Counted from the first letter of the stretch, positions 47,916 through 57,567 are shown. The stretch is 64,000 bases of DNA from Alkalihalobacillus pseudalcaliphilus (GCA_001038565.1 LFJO01000003.1:251484-315483), one strand, 5' to 3'. The notes: generated from the sequence alone by a model not told the origin. Numbers and translations: made by a program.

Positions 47916-48759
47916 CCAAGCCGATAAACTTCGTAAACTGATGCAAGAGCGTTATCAACAACGCTCTAAAGTGTTAGCTGTCATAAGTGGAAAAGGTGGC
48001 GTAGGTAAATCTAATATTTCGATTAACTTAGCCCTAGCCTTGCAGCAGTTACATCATAAAGTGACACTCATTGATGGCGACTTAGGGATGGGTAATTTAG
48101 AAGTATTACTTGGGAAGCCAGCATCAAAAAGTATCGTGGACTTATTTGAATCTAAATTATTGGTTGAAGACGTTTTAGAATGGGGGCCGGGTTCACTTCC
48201 TTTTCTCGCTGGAGGGACAGGTTTAACGGATTTAATCCATCTCGATCAAGATAAGATGACACATTTTGGTGAACAGATAAATAGGCTTGGTTATTTGAAT
48301 GACTATTTAATTATCGATTTAGGAGCGGGTATATCAGAAAACTCTTATGGGCTTATGCTAGCAGCGGATGAAGTTATTGTTGTTACAACGCCAGAGCCAA
48401 CTGCGATTACGGATGCCTATTCAACGATCAAATATATGAGGAATAAGGGGCATAGACAACCGCTTCACCTCATTATTAATAAAGCAGAATCAAAAGCGGA
48501 GGGGGAGCGAACCGCTGCGAATTTAAGTACAGTGACGAAGAGATTTCTACATGTTGACTTACGCTTGCTTGGAATATTGCCTGAGGATAACCATGTAATG
48601 AAGGCGGTCAAAGCACAAAAGCCATTTTTACTTATGAGTCCAAGGGCACAGATCAGTAAAGAAGTGAGAAAAGTAGCAGGTTCACTGAGTGGTAGTTTGG
48701 GCGAGCAACCAAGCCCTAACCGTTTCGTAAACCAATTAAAGTCTTGGTTTTTAAGATAA
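47902..48759 (+). CDS. flhG: Flagellar number regulator FlhG (YlxH)
   Basis: FlhG, 285 residues, is a MinD/ParA-type ATPase that limits flagellar number and activates FlhF GTPase. The N-terminal activating motif DQADKLR (residues 5-11) and the deviant Walker A SGKGGVGKS (29-37) are present, along with GDLGMGN. The C-terminal amphipathic helix (PNRFVNQLKSWFLR) would bind membrane. Confidence 0.96.
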   Translation: MNMIDQADKLRKLMQERYQQRSKVLAVISGKGGVGKSNISINLALALQQLHHKVTLIDGDLGMGNLEVLLGKPASKSIVDLFESKLLVEDVLEWGPGSLPFLAGGTGLTDLIHLDQDKMTHFGEQINRLGYLNDYLIIDLGAGISENSYGLMLAADEVIVVTTPEPTAITDAYSTIKYMRNKGHRQPLHLIINKAESKAEGERTAANLSTVTKRFLHVDLRLLGILPEDNHVMKAVKAQKPFLLMSPRAQISKEVRKVAGSLSGSLGEQPSPNRFVNQLKSWFLR

Positions 48760-48786
48760 ATAGAATGTGCTGTAGGAGTTGTTTTT

Positions 48787-49860
48787 GTGAGACGAAAAAT
48801 TCGTGTTCTAATCGTTGACGATTCTGCATTTATGCGAAAGGTTATTTCGGATATCCTGCAATCAGACCCTTATATAGAAGTGGTGGGTACCGCTCGGAAC
48901 GGAAAGGATGCACTTAAAAAAAGAGATACGCTGCAACCGGATGTTATGACCTTAGATGTCGAGATGCCTCTATTAGATGGTATAGAAACTTTAAAAGTGA
49001 TTATGGCAACGAACCCTTGTCCGATTATTATGTTAAGTAGCACGACTAAAGAAGGTGCTGAAAATACATTGTTAGCAATGGAGTATGGAGCGATCGATTT
49101 TGTAACCAAAACATCTGGTTCGATTTCATTAGACTTAATGACGATTAAAGCTGAGATTATTGAAAAAGTGAAATGTGCAGCTAAGGTCACGGTCTTAACT
49201 AGCAGTTCCTCCATGTTAGCAGAGTCGTCTAATGAATCTTTACTAACACCAAACAAGCATTGGCATAAAAATAATTCTAATCAACGTACATGGCAAAAGT
49301 TAGTCGTGATTGGCACTTCTACTGGTGGTCCAAGAGCACTAAAAGAAGTGATTCCACGATTACCAAAAGATTTCCCTCATCCGATATTGGTCGTTCAACA
49401 TATGCCAGCTGGTTTCACGGAATCATTAGCGAATAGGTTGAATAGTTTGTCTCAGTTAACGGTTAAGGAAGCGAGTCATTTAGAAGAGCTGAAGGCAGGC
49501 CATGTTTATATTGCTCCGGGTCATTGTCATTTAAAAGTTGAACAGCATCAATCTTTATTACGTGCTAACTTATCACAAGATTCTCCAATTAGAGGACTTA
49601 GGCCTGCAGTGGATAAGCTTTTTTACTCGCTAGCAGATGTTGATATCGAGGAAATTATAGCCGTCATTATGACAGGGATGGGGTCAGACGGAACAGAGGG
49701 CCTCTTTCATTTAAGAAAGTCAAAAAAAGTTATCGCCTTAGCTCAATCAGAACAAACAAGTGTTGTGTTTGGGATGCCTAAGGTGGCCATCTCGTCTCAA
49801 TTAATTGAAAAAGTAGTGGATTTGCCACAGATAGCGCATGAATTAATAAGCCTTGCTTAA
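48787..49860 (+). CDS. cheB: Chemotaxis protein-glutamate methylesterase CheB
   Basis: CheB, 357 residues, demethylates and deamidates chemoreceptors when phosphorylated. The receiver domain has Asp57 in LDVEMP. The C-terminal esterase has the serine in GTSTGGPRAL, the histidine in VVQHMPAGFT and the aspartate in MTGMGSDGTEG, so the catalytic triad is complete. It starts with GTG after TAGGAGTTG. The B. subtilis order continues with cheA and cheW; here cheC follows after 18 bp. Confidence 0.97.
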   Translation: MRRKIRVLIVDDSAFMRKVISDILQSDPYIEVVGTARNGKDALKKRDTLQPDVMTLDVEMPLLDGIETLKVIMATNPCPIIMLSSTTKEGAENTLLAMEYGAIDFVTKTSGSISLDLMTIKAEIIEKVKCAAKVTVLTSSSSMLAESSNESLLTPNKHWHKNNSNQRTWQKLVVIGTSTGGPRALKEVIPRLPKDFPHPILVVQHMPAGFTESLANRLNSLSQLTVKEASHLEELKAGHVYIAPGHCHLKVEQHQSLLRANLSQDSPIRGLRPAVDKLFYSLADVDIEEIIAVIMTGMGSDGTEGLFHLRKSKKVIALAQSEQTSVVFGMPKVAISSQLIEKVVDLPQIAHELISLA

Positions 49861-49878
49861 TGAAAGGGAGTTGAAACG

Positions 49879-50508
49879 ATGTCCTTTTTACAAACTTTGC
49901 AATCACATCATTTTGACATTTTGAAGGAAATTGGAAATATTGGAGCAGCACATGCAGCTACCTCATTATCAAAATTGATGAATACGAAAGTAGAAATGAA
50001 TGTACCAAATGCTAGCTTAGTTGACTTCCAAGATTTACCGAATATTGTTGGTGGTGCAGATGCCGAGGTGGCGGCCGTATTTTTTAGGTTTACTGGCGAT
50101 TCGTTAGGAAGTATGTTTTTTTTGACGACGGTTACCGATGCTGAAAAATTTGCAAGTAAGTTAATAGGACAATCATTTTCATTTAGAGCTGACGATGAGC
50201 AGGTTCAAATGGGGATTTCAGCTCTCTCAGAATTAGGGAATATTCTAGTGGGTTCTTATTTGTCGGCACTTTCTGACTTTACCGGTCTTAATTTGCAGCC
50301 AACTGTACCGCAAATGGTCGTGGATATGGCGGGGGCGGTCGTTCATTATGGTGTGTTAACGATTTCAGAAGTGGCAGATGCAGCTATTCTAATAGAAACG
50401 AATATTATTGAAGTTGATCATCGGACAAATCCTATTAACGGACAATTCTTCTTTATTCCTGATCCTGAATCTTTTCCCACGTTGTTTGAAGCGTTAGGAG
50501 TGTCCTAA
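49879..50508 (+). CDS. cheC: CheY-P phosphatase CheC
   Basis: CheC, 209 residues, dephosphorylates CheY-P and is stimulated by CheD. Both pseudo-symmetrical active sites are present: LKEIGNIGAAHAATSLSKLM near residue 15 and ALSELGNILVGSYLSALS near residue 115. AAAGGGAG lies upstream. It directly follows cheB; the cheA and cheW genes normally in between are missing. Confidence 0.96.
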   Translation: MSFLQTLQSHHFDILKEIGNIGAAHAATSLSKLMNTKVEMNVPNASLVDFQDLPNIVGGADAEVAAVFFRFTGDSLGSMFFLTTVTDAEKFASKLIGQSFSFRADDEQVQMGISALSELGNILVGSYLSALSDFTGLNLQPTVPQMVVDMAGAVVHYGVLTISEVADAAILIETNIIEVDHRTNPINGQFFFIPDPESFPTLFEALGVS

Positions 50509-50510
50509 GT

Positions 50511-50999
50511 ATGAACGAAGTTGTAAAAGTAGGTATGGCAGATGTCCAAACAATCGTAGCTCCTTTAAAACTGAGAACATCTGGATTAGGTTCATGTGTT
50601 GGTATTGTCCTATATGACTCCTTGAAAAAGGTTGCAGGCATGGCCCATATTATGCTTCCTGATTCTAAACAAGCGAGACAAATGGTTCCTAACAGAGCTA
50701 AATATGCGGATACAGCTATTGATGATTTAGTTGAGACGATGCTTAATATGGGTGCGAGCCGCCAGTTTATCAAAGCAAAGCTTGCTGGTGGAGCCCAAAT
50801 GTTTTCATTTGCTGGAAGCTCTAATTTAATGAGAATTGGACCGAGAAACACAGAAGCAGTCAAAGAAAAATTAAAAGAGCTTCACATACCCATCGTATCT
50901 GAAGATATTGGTGGAAAAAGTGGTCGAACCATTGAATTTGATTCGGTAACTCAGCTATTACATATAAGAACCGTCCATGAGGGGACAAAAGACATTTAA
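50511..50999 (+). CDS. cheD: Chemoreceptor glutamine deamidase CheD
   Basis: CheD, 162 residues, deamidates receptor glutamines and partners with CheC. The catalytic cysteine is Cys29 in GLGSCVGI and the histidine is His46 in MAHIMLPDS. The AGGAQMF and GGKSGRTIEFD segments are family hallmarks. It starts two bases after cheC. Confidence 0.96.
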   Translation: MNEVVKVGMADVQTIVAPLKLRTSGLGSCVGIVLYDSLKKVAGMAHIMLPDSKQARQMVPNRAKYADTAIDDLVETMLNMGASRQFIKAKLAGGAQMFSFAGSSNLMRIGPRNTEAVKEKLKELHIPIVSEDIGGKSGRTIEFDSVTQLLHIRTVHEGTKDI

Positions 51000-51018
51000 T
51001 TAGAAAGGGTGAATCTTT

Positions 51019-51786
51019 ATGGCTCAAGTTATGATTGAGGATGATAAGAAACTTTGGGATTTATGGTTAAAACAAAAAGACCGAGAAGCTTGTGATGATT
51101 TAGTGAGATTGTATTTACCGCTTGTTCATTATCATGTTCAACGAATCGCTAGTGGGTTGCCTAAGAATGTTAATCGCGACGAATTATACAGTCATGGACA
51201 TTATGGCTTATTTGATGCTATAGAAAAATTCAACCCAGAACGTGATTTAAAGTTTGATACGTATGCATCCTTCCGTGTACGCGGAGCCATCATTGATGGA
51301 TTAAGAAAAGCGGATTGGTTACCACGTTCTATGAGAGAAAAGGTAAAAAAGGTTGATGCTGTTGTTGAAAAACTAGAGCAATTATTAGGTAGAAATGTAA
51401 CAGTTTTAGAGATCGCCCATGAGTTAGGAATGACTGAGGCAGAGGTTACGCAAATTCAGATGGAGCAATTTACGGCCAATATGCTGTCGATAGATGAGTA
51501 TACACAAGAACAAGATAAGTCAGACACTTTTATGGCGACGATTGTAGATGAAAAAACATTAACACCAGAACAAAAATTAATGGATGATTTAACGAAAAAA
51601 GAGCTCGTCGAACATATTCGCTCACTGAATGAAAAAGAACAGTTGGTGATTAGTTTATTTTATTATGAGGGCCTTACGCTTACGGAAATCGGAGAAGTGT
51701 TAAATCTTTCTACATCAAGAATCTCACAAATTCACTCCAAATCTATTGCTCGGCTAAAACAAGCTTTCTCAAAAAAAATAAAGTGA
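51019..51786 (+). CDS. sigD: Flagellar RNA polymerase sigma factor SigD
   Basis: SigD (FliA family), 255 residues, directs transcription of late flagellar, chemotaxis and autolysin genes. Region 2 has KFDTYASFRVRGAIIDGLRKADW, region 3 is present and region 4 has the helix-turn-helix LTLTEIGEVLNLSTSRISQIHSK. AAAGGGTG precedes the ATG. It is followed by a 112-bp gap. Confidence 0.97.
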   Translation: MAQVMIEDDKKLWDLWLKQKDREACDDLVRLYLPLVHYHVQRIASGLPKNVNRDELYSHGHYGLFDAIEKFNPERDLKFDTYASFRVRGAIIDGLRKADWLPRSMREKVKKVDAVVEKLEQLLGRNVTVLEIAHELGMTEAEVTQIQMEQFTANMLSIDEYTQEQDKSDTFMATIVDEKTLTPEQKLMDDLTKKELVEHIRSLNEKEQLVISLFYYEGLTLTEIGEVLNLSTSRISQIHSKSIARLKQAFSKKIK

Positions 51787-51866
51787 AAGCTTAATCATCC
51801 AATGAAGAAACCAAGGATCTGGAAGGTAGTATCGATGGTGCTGTCTAATCTTAAAAAATATATAAC

Positions 51867-51882
51867 TATATGATGTCATATA
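51867..51882. promoter_or_regulatory. Operator-like dyad after sigD
   Basis: TATATGA-TG-TCATATA is a perfect inverted repeat with a two-base centre in the sigD-to-FapA-like gap, just before AAAGGGG. It might be a regulator site or overlap a -10 box. The function is unknown. Confidence 0.35.
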
Positions 51883-51898
51883 TAAAGGGGATGATTGA

Positions 51899-53296
51899 AT
51901 GCATGTTGTTGAACCTTATCTTTCACTGCGCTTGGAACAACAAAAAATGAAAGCAATTCTTCATCAAAAAGAGAAAGTAGAAAAAGCAGATACTTTATCG
52001 GTTGAATTGATAATTGACTATCTTCAAACGAAAGGTGTAACGTATGGCCTTTTAATGGATGCTATTTCAACATTGGTTGAGAATCAAACGGAATGGCTTG
52101 AGCCGATAGAAGTTGCCAAAGGGATAGAACCGGTTAAGGGGCAGGATGCGTATCTTCTAATTGCGGTTAGAGCGACGGATGAGGCTAATCAACATTCAGT
52201 CGAACATTCTGGTATTATTGATTTGAAGCAAGTGTTAGACATCCCTTCTGTGAAAGAGGGTGAAAAGCTCGCACAGAAAGTGGCGGCAACTAATGGTGAA
52301 GCAGGTATGAATGTGCTAGGTGAGCCGGTAGAGCCAAAAAGAGGAAAAGATTTCAAGCTAAGAATAGGAAAAAATACGAGGATTGATCAAAAGAGTCAAA
52401 CTTTGTATGCACTTGTAAGTGGTCAAATGTCGATGACGAAAAAAACGGTTCATGTTTATCCTGTCTACCAAGTTAAAGGAGATATTGGAACGAGAACGGG
52501 TAATATCGATTTTATTGGCAATGTACATGTCAATGGAAATGTTCCTTCTGGATTTAAAATTATTGCAGGTGGAGATATTCGTGTGAATGGAACGATTGAG
52601 GGTGCCACGATTCAGGCGGGTGGATCTATTTATGTAGGTGCTGGTATTGTTGGTCAAAACAAAAGTGATATTCAAGCAAAGCATTCACTTTACACGACCT
52701 TTATTAATGAAGGAAATGTGAAGGTTGGCGATTCTATTTATGTGACACAGTCGATTTTACATAGTCATTGTTATGCGACTACTGAAATCGTTTGTATGAA
52801 GGGAAAAGGGAATATTGTCGGAGGCGTTGTGTCGGCAGGTTTTAAAATTCAAGCGAATGAGTTTGGGAATGCCCTACATACTAAAACCGATTTTTATGTA
52901 GGTCCTTCCAAGCAAATTGTTGAGCAGCAGCGTACGATGGAGAAGCAGTTAATAGAGCTAAAAGATGGTATCATGAAATCATCTAAATTATTGAATGTTT
53001 TATTAGAAAAAGAGAAAAGAGTCGGCCCTTTACAAGGCAAAGAAAAAATACATAAATTAAGGGTGCTTCATTTCTTAAAAGAGTCGATAACGAAACGAGA
53101 GCTACTTGAAGAAAGTGTAGCGGAAATGAAAGAAATGAATCAGTCGGCAAACTTTGGTTTTATGAAAGCGGATAAAATGATTTATCCTAATGTAAATGTT
53201 CATTTTGGGAAGTATCGTAGGAAACTTACCTCGAGTTATTCAAAGTCACAAATAGCTTTGATGCAAAATGAAATTACCATTTCTAGCTTGAAATGA
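51899..53296 (+). CDS. FapA/DUF342 family protein
   Basis: A 465-residue FapA (DUF342)-type protein. Residues ~1-160 form the N-terminal domain (with GEKLAQKVAATNGEAG), ~165-330 a glycine-rich repeated region that fits a right-handed beta helix (for example INVHVNGNVPSGFKI-like strands and IIAGGDIRVNGTIEGATI), and ~335-430 a coiled coil. It lacks enzymatic motifs. Its place between sigD and the swrB-like gene suggests a motility-linked or cell-surface scaffold role, which is inference. AAAGGGG lies 8 bases before the ATG. Confidence 0.85.
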   Translation: MHVVEPYLSLRLEQQKMKAILHQKEKVEKADTLSVELIIDYLQTKGVTYGLLMDAISTLVENQTEWLEPIEVAKGIEPVKGQDAYLLIAVRATDEANQHSVEHSGIIDLKQVLDIPSVKEGEKLAQKVAATNGEAGMNVLGEPVEPKRGKDFKLRIGKNTRIDQKSQTLYALVSGQMSMTKKTVHVYPVYQVKGDIGTRTGNIDFIGNVHVNGNVPSGFKIIAGGDIRVNGTIEGATIQAGGSIYVGAGIVGQNKSDIQAKHSLYTTFINEGNVKVGDSIYVTQSILHSHCYATTEIVCMKGKGNIVGGVVSAGFKIQANEFGNALHTKTDFYVGPSKQIVEQQRTMEKQLIELKDGIMKSSKLLNVLLEKEKRVGPLQGKEKIHKLRVLHFLKESITKRELLEESVAEMKEMNQSANFGFMKADKMIYPNVNVHFGKYRRKLTSSYSKSQIALMQNEITISSLK

Positions 53297-53312
53297 GGCA
53301 AGGAGGATAACG

Positions 53313-53633
53313 ATGAGTCTTCGCCCTATTGAAATGCAAGGTTCTTTTCCACAATCTCAGAAAACAGGAAAGATTCAAGAGCAAATGCAGCAACGTTTTC
53401 AAACACGGCAAGAATTGCAGGCTCAAGAGGAAGAGCAGAAAATGAAGCAACTTCGTCAATCCATTCAAGAAACACATCAGTCAAATTTTCAGAAAATAAG
53501 AGACGAGAAAAACGACAAGCAAGAGCAATCCAATCAAGGCGATGAGCCTCAAGAGGAGAAGCAAGACAAGAGCACGCACACTCACAAGCAACAGCATCCT
53601 TTTAAAGGGAAATTTATCGATTATTCAGGTTGA
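53313..53633 (+). CDS. Small Gln-rich hypothetical protein
   Basis: A 106-residue hydrophilic protein of unknown function. Residues ~10-70 are rich in Gln, Glu and Lys and likely helical or disordered. The C-terminus HPFKGKFIDYSG is the only distinctive motif. It has a clear AAGGAGG site and lies 16 bp after the FapA-like gene and 11 bp before the swrB-like gene, so it is very likely translated. No signal peptide or membrane segment is visible. Confidence 0.75.
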   Translation: MSLRPIEMQGSFPQSQKTGKIQEQMQQRFQTRQELQAQEEEQKMKQLRQSIQETHQSNFQKIRDEKNDKQEQSNQGDEPQEEKQDKSTHTHKQQHPFKGKFIDYSG

Positions 53634-53644
53634 GAGGTTAGACG

Positions 53645-54202
53645 ATGAATGATATAACTAGTTTTTTGATCGTAGCTTTAGTCGTGCTATTATTTCTAGT
53701 CGTTATATTATGGAAGAAAGTGACCCGATTAGAACAAACAGTTACGAGCATTCAAGAACAAAAAACAGAAATGCAAGCACTCTTAATTCAATTAACAGAT
53801 GAAATCAAGCAAGAAAATGAGCGATTCATTTTAGAGCTCCAAAGAAAAGAGAAAAAGCAACCACACATACATAGTGAGGATAGAGCAGCAGTAGAGCCTA
53901 GTACCAAATCAAACGCTGAACTCGAATTAGGTAGCAATCACTCTATCCACCAGCAAACGAATGAAGCTCAAGTTTCTTTGGAGCAACCGAAAAGCTTTAC
54001 CGAACATTTAGAAATTGAACAGAAAAAGTACGAGTCCTACGAAGCCCCTTTTGATACGGGTGAGCAAGGTGTTATTATGGAACAATCCCAGACTTTACAA
54101 GTGCTAAATTTAGCTAAGCAAGGATTAACAGTTGAAGAAATTGCCCAAAAGTTACAAATTGGCAAAGGGGAAGTCCAATTAATTTTGAATTTTTATCGCT
54201 AA
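53645..54202 (+). CDS. swrB: SwrB-like membrane protein (YlxL position)
   Basis: A 185-residue protein with one N-terminal membrane helix (~5-25), a coiled coil (~27-75), a variable acidic stretch and a C-terminal helix-turn-helix-like segment LNLAKQGLTVEEIAQKLQIGKGEV. This layout and the place between sigD and rpsB match SwrB (YlxL), which in B. subtilis activates the flagellar export apparatus and FliF assembly. Sequence identity outside the ends is weak, so the name rests on layout and synteny. Confidence 0.7.
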   Translation: MNDITSFLIVALVVLLFLVVILWKKVTRLEQTVTSIQEQKTEMQALLIQLTDEIKQENERFILELQRKEKKQPHIHSEDRAAVEPSTKSNAELELGSNHSIHQQTNEAQVSLEQPKSFTEHLEIEQKKYESYEAPFDTGEQGVIMEQSQTLQVLNLAKQGLTVEEIAQKLQIGKGEVQLILNFYR

Positions 54203-54216
54203 ACTAGAAGAATTAC

Positions 54217-54300
54217 TTGCAAGAAGCAGTGCTATTATGGTATATTAATTGACGGTGTTAATCACACACGCATGCTGATTTGAGCATTGGTGCTGTCAAT
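54217..54300 (+). promoter_or_regulatory. Putative rpsB promoter and leader hairpin
   Basis: TTGCAA (54217-54222) and TATATT (54241-54246) are spaced by 18 bp and look like a sigma-A promoter. Downstream, ATTGACGG (54248-54255) can pair with CTGTCAAT (54293-54300) with one G-U pair. The leader continues to the AAGGAGGTG at 54352-54360. Autoregulation by S2 is plausible for such a leader but not demonstrated by the sequence. Confidence 0.5.
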
Positions 54301-54366
54301 GACAGTTTTGCTTAAATATGAAGGATGCGGAGGAAAATAAAAACCAATTATAAGGAGGTGTTTGAT

Positions 54367-55092
54367 GTGGCAGTTATTTCCATGAAACAACTATTAGAAG
54401 CTGGGGTACACTTCGGTCACCAAACTCGTCGTTGGAACCCAAAAATGGATCGCTACATCTTCACAGAGCGTAACGGTATTTACATTATCGACTTACAAAA
54501 AACAGTTAAGAAAGTAGATGAAGCGTACAATTTCGTACGTAGCATCGCAGCTGACGGAGGGAAAATCCTTTTCGTTGGTACAAAAAAACAAGCACAAGAT
54601 TCAGTGAAAGAAGAAGCTGAACGTTGTGGAATGTATTACATCAACCAACGTTGGTTAGGTGGTACATTAACAAACTTTGAAACCATTCAAAAGCGTATTA
54701 CGCGTTTGAAAAACCTTGAGAAAATGCAAGAAGACGGTACATTTGAAGTTCTTCCTAAGAAAGAAGTTATTCTTCTTAAGAAAGAAATGGAGCGTCTTGA
54801 GAAATTCTTAGGCGGTATTAAAGATATGCCGGGAGTTCCTGATGCATTATTTGTTATTGACCCACGTAAAGAGCGCATTGCAATTGCAGAAGCTCACAAG
54901 CTTCATATCCCAATTGTAGCGATTGTTGATACAAACTGTGATCCAGATGAGATTGATTATGTAATCCCAGGTAACGATGATGCGATTCGTGCCGTTAAAC
55001 TTCTAACAGCTAAAATGGCTGATGCTGTAATTGAAGCAACAACAGCTGAAGAAGTAGAAGTAGAAGAAGTAGAAGAAACAACAACTGCTTAA
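54367..55092 (+). CDS. rpsB: 30S ribosomal protein S2
   Basis: S2, 241 residues, joins the 30S subunit late and contacts S1 or the platform. It has [20 protein letters not shown] at the N-terminus, the [12 protein letters not shown] stretch and [24 protein letters not shown] at 54367 is chosen because AAGGAGGTG lies six bases before it and homologues begin M-x-VISMKQ. The acidic Val/Glu-rich tail is usual. A terminator separates it partly from tsf. Confidence 0.98.
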   Translation: MAVISMKQLLEAGVHFGHQTRRWNPKMDRYIFTERNGIYIIDLQKTVKKVDEAYNFVRSIAADGGKILFVGTKKQAQDSVKEEAERCGMYYINQRWLGGTLTNFETIQKRITRLKNLEKMQEDGTFEVLPKKEVILLKKEMERLEKFLGGIKDMPGVPDALFVIDPRKERIAIAEAHKLHIPIVAIVDTNCDPDEIDYVIPGNDDAIRAVKLLTAKMADAVIEATTAEEVEVEEVEETTTA

Positions 55093-55110
55093 TTTTATTA
55101 GTTTGACTTC

Positions 55111-55149
55111 AAGGGTGGTAAAGGGGGTTACCCTTTTCCGCCCTTTTTT
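55111..55149 (+). terminator. Rho-independent terminator between rpsB and tsf
   Basis: AAGGGTGGTAAAGGG pairs with CCCTTTTCCGCCCTT (two mismatches) around GGTTA, followed by T5. It may attenuate rather than fully stop rpsB-tsf read-through. Confidence 0.88.
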
Positions 55150-55260
55150 AAAGCATATGAACCAAAAGCGGTTCTATGACAATGAAGCTTTACATATGGG
55201 GAAAACGATGTTTGAACCATAAAAATGTTGAACATACTGAGGTTTGAGGAGGCGTAAATA

Positions 55261-56145
55261 ATGGCAATTACAGCAAGTATGGTAAAAGAATTGCGTGAAA
55301 AAACAGGCGCAGGAATGATGGATTGTAAAAAAGCATTAACTGAAGTTGATGGTGATATGGAAAAAGCGGTTGACCTTCTTCGTGAAAAAGGGATTGCAAA
55401 AGCAGCGAAGAAAGCTGATCGTATCGCAGCAGAAGGTTTAACTTTTGTTAAATCTGAAGGTAACAAAGCGGTTCTTATTGAAGTTAACTCTGAAACGGAC
55501 TTTGTTGCTAAAAACGAAGCGTTCCAAGTTTTAGTTAAAGAATTAGCTGAACATGTTTTAACGGAAAACCCAGCAAACGTTGAAGAAGCTTTAACACAAG
55601 CTTTCAAAGGTGATGGACCAGTAGTTGAAGAGTATATTAATACAGCCGTAGCGAAAATTGGTGAAAAACTAACTTTACGTCGCTTCACAGTTATTGAAAA
55701 GACAGATGCAGACGCATTTGGCGAGTATTTACACATGGGTGGCCGCATTGGTGTTTTAACGGTTCTTAACGGAACAACGGATGCTGAATTAGCAAAAGAT
55801 ATCGCGATGCACGTAGCCGCGATTAATCCAACTTATGTAGATCGTACGTCTGTTTCAGAAGAGACGATTAACCATGAGCGCGAAATCTTAAAACAACAAG
55901 CATTAAATGAAGGTAAACCAGAAAAAATCGTTGAAAAAATGGTTGAAGGTCGTTTAAGCAAATTCTTCGAACAAGTTTGTTTAGTTGATCAACCGTTTGT
56001 AAAAGATGGTGACCAAAAAGTAGGCAAGTTCTTACAAGCTAAGGGTGCATCTGTTCAAACATTCATCCGTTATGAAGTAGGAGAAGGAATTGAGAAAAGA
56101 GTGGATAACTTCGCTGATGAAGTTATGTCTCAAGTAAAGAAATAA
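55261..56145 (+). CDS. tsf: Elongation factor Ts
   Basis: EF-Ts, 294 residues, recycles EF-Tu by nucleotide exchange. The N-terminal UBA-like domain contains [19 protein letters not shown] and is followed by the [15 protein letters not shown] signature. TTGAGGAGGCG precedes the ATG. It is a standard partner of rpsB. Confidence 0.98.
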   Translation: MAITASMVKELREKTGAGMMDCKKALTEVDGDMEKAVDLLREKGIAKAAKKADRIAAEGLTFVKSEGNKAVLIEVNSETDFVAKNEAFQVLVKELAEHVLTENPANVEEALTQAFKGDGPVVEEYINTAVAKIGEKLTLRRFTVIEKTDADAFGEYLHMGGRIGVLTVLNGTTDAELAKDIAMHVAAINPTYVDRTSVSEETINHEREILKQQALNEGKPEKIVEKMVEGRLSKFFEQVCLVDQPFVKDGDQKVGKFLQAKGASVQTFIRYEVGEGIEKRVDNFADEVMSQVKK

Positions 56146-56155
56146 TTGGAGATTT

Positions 56156-56184
56156 GGGGCACAGTTGTACGTGTCCCTTTTTTT
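56156..56184 (+). terminator. Rho-independent terminator after tsf
   Basis: GGGGCAC (56156-56162) pairs with GTGTCCC (56171-56177), including one G-U pair, followed by seven Ts. Confidence 0.88.
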
Positions 56185-56260
56185 CAAGAAAAACCTAAAT
56201 TAGAGGATTTATTTATTTCGAAATCAATTACTGTTTCTATTTGTGATAATGGAGGTCGTC

Positions 56261-56977
56261 ATGCAAAAATTTAATCGTGTTGTTTTAAAACTAAGTGGTG
56301 AGGCATTAGCTGGTGAGCAAGGCTATGGTATTGATCCATCTGTCATCCAATCGATTGCGACTCAAGTGAAAGAAATTATTGAACTTGATGTAGAAGTGGC
56401 CGTTGTTGTTGGTGGTGGGAACATTTGGAGAGGTATGGCTGGAAGTGCGAAAGGTATGGATCGTGCAACAGCAGATTACATGGGGATGTTGGCTACGGTC
56501 ATGAATTCATTAGCCCTTCAAGATAGCCTTGAGGATATTGGTGTAGAATCACGTGTACAAACATCAATTGAAATGCGTCAGGTAGCAGAGCCATATATCC
56601 GTCGTAAAGCGATTCGTCATTTAGAAAAAGGACGAGTTGTCATTTTTGCGGCAGGAACAGGGAATCCATACTTCTCAACGGATACGACAGCAGCCCTACG
56701 TGCAGCTGAAATTGAAGCAGAAGTGATTCTTATGGCCAAAAATAAAGTGGATGGCGTATATAGTGCTGATCCTTCAGTGGATGAAAACGCGGTTAAATAT
56801 ACATCATTAACTTACATGGATGTATTAAAAGAAGGCTTAGCCGTTATGGATTCAACAGCATCATCTTTATGTATGGATAATAATATACCATTAATTGTCT
56901 TCTCCATTATGGAAGAAGGAAATATTAAGCGAGCTGTACTTGGTGAAGATATCGGTACAGTAGTTAGGGGGAAATAA
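56261..56977 (+). CDS. pyrH: Uridylate kinase
   Basis: PyrH, 238 residues, phosphorylates UMP to UDP and belongs to the amino acid kinase fold. It has [12 protein letters not shown] at the N-terminus, [11 protein letters not shown], the [19 protein letters not shown] segment and [13 protein letters not shown] 56261 follows GGAGGTCGTC; two earlier in-frame ATGs have no such site. frr follows one base after its stop. Confidence 0.97.
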   Translation: MQKFNRVVLKLSGEALAGEQGYGIDPSVIQSIATQVKEIIELDVEVAVVVGGGNIWRGMAGSAKGMDRATADYMGMLATVMNSLALQDSLEDIGVESRVQTSIEMRQVAEPYIRRKAIRHLEKGRVVIFAAGTGNPYFSTDTTAALRAAEIEAEVILMAKNKVDGVYSADPSVDENAVKYTSLTYMDVLKEGLAVMDSTASSLCMDNNIPLIVFSIMEEGNIKRAVLGEDIGTVVRGK

Positions 56978-56978
56978 G

Positions 56979-57536
56979 ATGTCACAAGAAATTTTGAAAA
57001 ACGCAGAATCAAGAATGACAAAAGCAATTGAGTCTTTAAACCGTGAACTTGCAAAACTTCGTGCTGGTCGTGCAAACCCTGCTTTATTAGACCGAGTTAC
57101 GGTTGAGTATTACGGAGCTGAGACGCCTTTAAATCAGTTAGCAACGATTTCTGTGCCAGAAGCACGTTTACTTGTTATTCAACCTTTTGATAAATCATCT
57201 ATTTCTGATGTGGAACGAGCGATTATGAAGGCTGATTTAGGATTAACACCTTCAAATGATGGTTCGGTCATTCGTATTCAAATTCCTCCGTTAACGGAAG
57301 AGCGTCGTAAAGAACTAGTTAAATTAGTTAAACGTTCTGCAGAAGAAGCAAAAGTGGCAATCCGTAATGTACGTCGTGACGCCAATGATGAGTTAAAGAA
57401 AGCTCAAAAAGATGGCGAGATGACGGAAGATGACTTGCGTCGTGATACAGATACGATGCAAAAGCTTACAGATAAAACGATTGAAAAAGTAGACGCTGTA
57501 GCCGCACAAAAAGAAAAAGAAGTTATGGAAGTCTAA
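56979..57536 (+). CDS. frr: Ribosome recycling factor
   Basis: RRF, 185 residues, splits post-termination ribosomes with EF-G. The family motifs [32 protein letters not shown] and the C-terminal helix segment [21 protein letters not shown] are present. GGGGGAAATAAG precedes the ATG. It forms a unit with pyrH and is followed by a terminator. Confidence 0.98.
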   Translation: MSQEILKNAESRMTKAIESLNRELAKLRAGRANPALLDRVTVEYYGAETPLNQLATISVPEARLLVIQPFDKSSISDVERAIMKADLGLTPSNDGSVIRIQIPPLTEERRKELVKLVKRSAEEAKVAIRNVRRDANDELKKAQKDGEMTEDDLRRDTDTMQKLTDKTIEKVDAVAAQKEKEVMEV

Positions 57537-57567
57537 GCGAAATCGTTGTAAACTAGATCAAGAAGAA

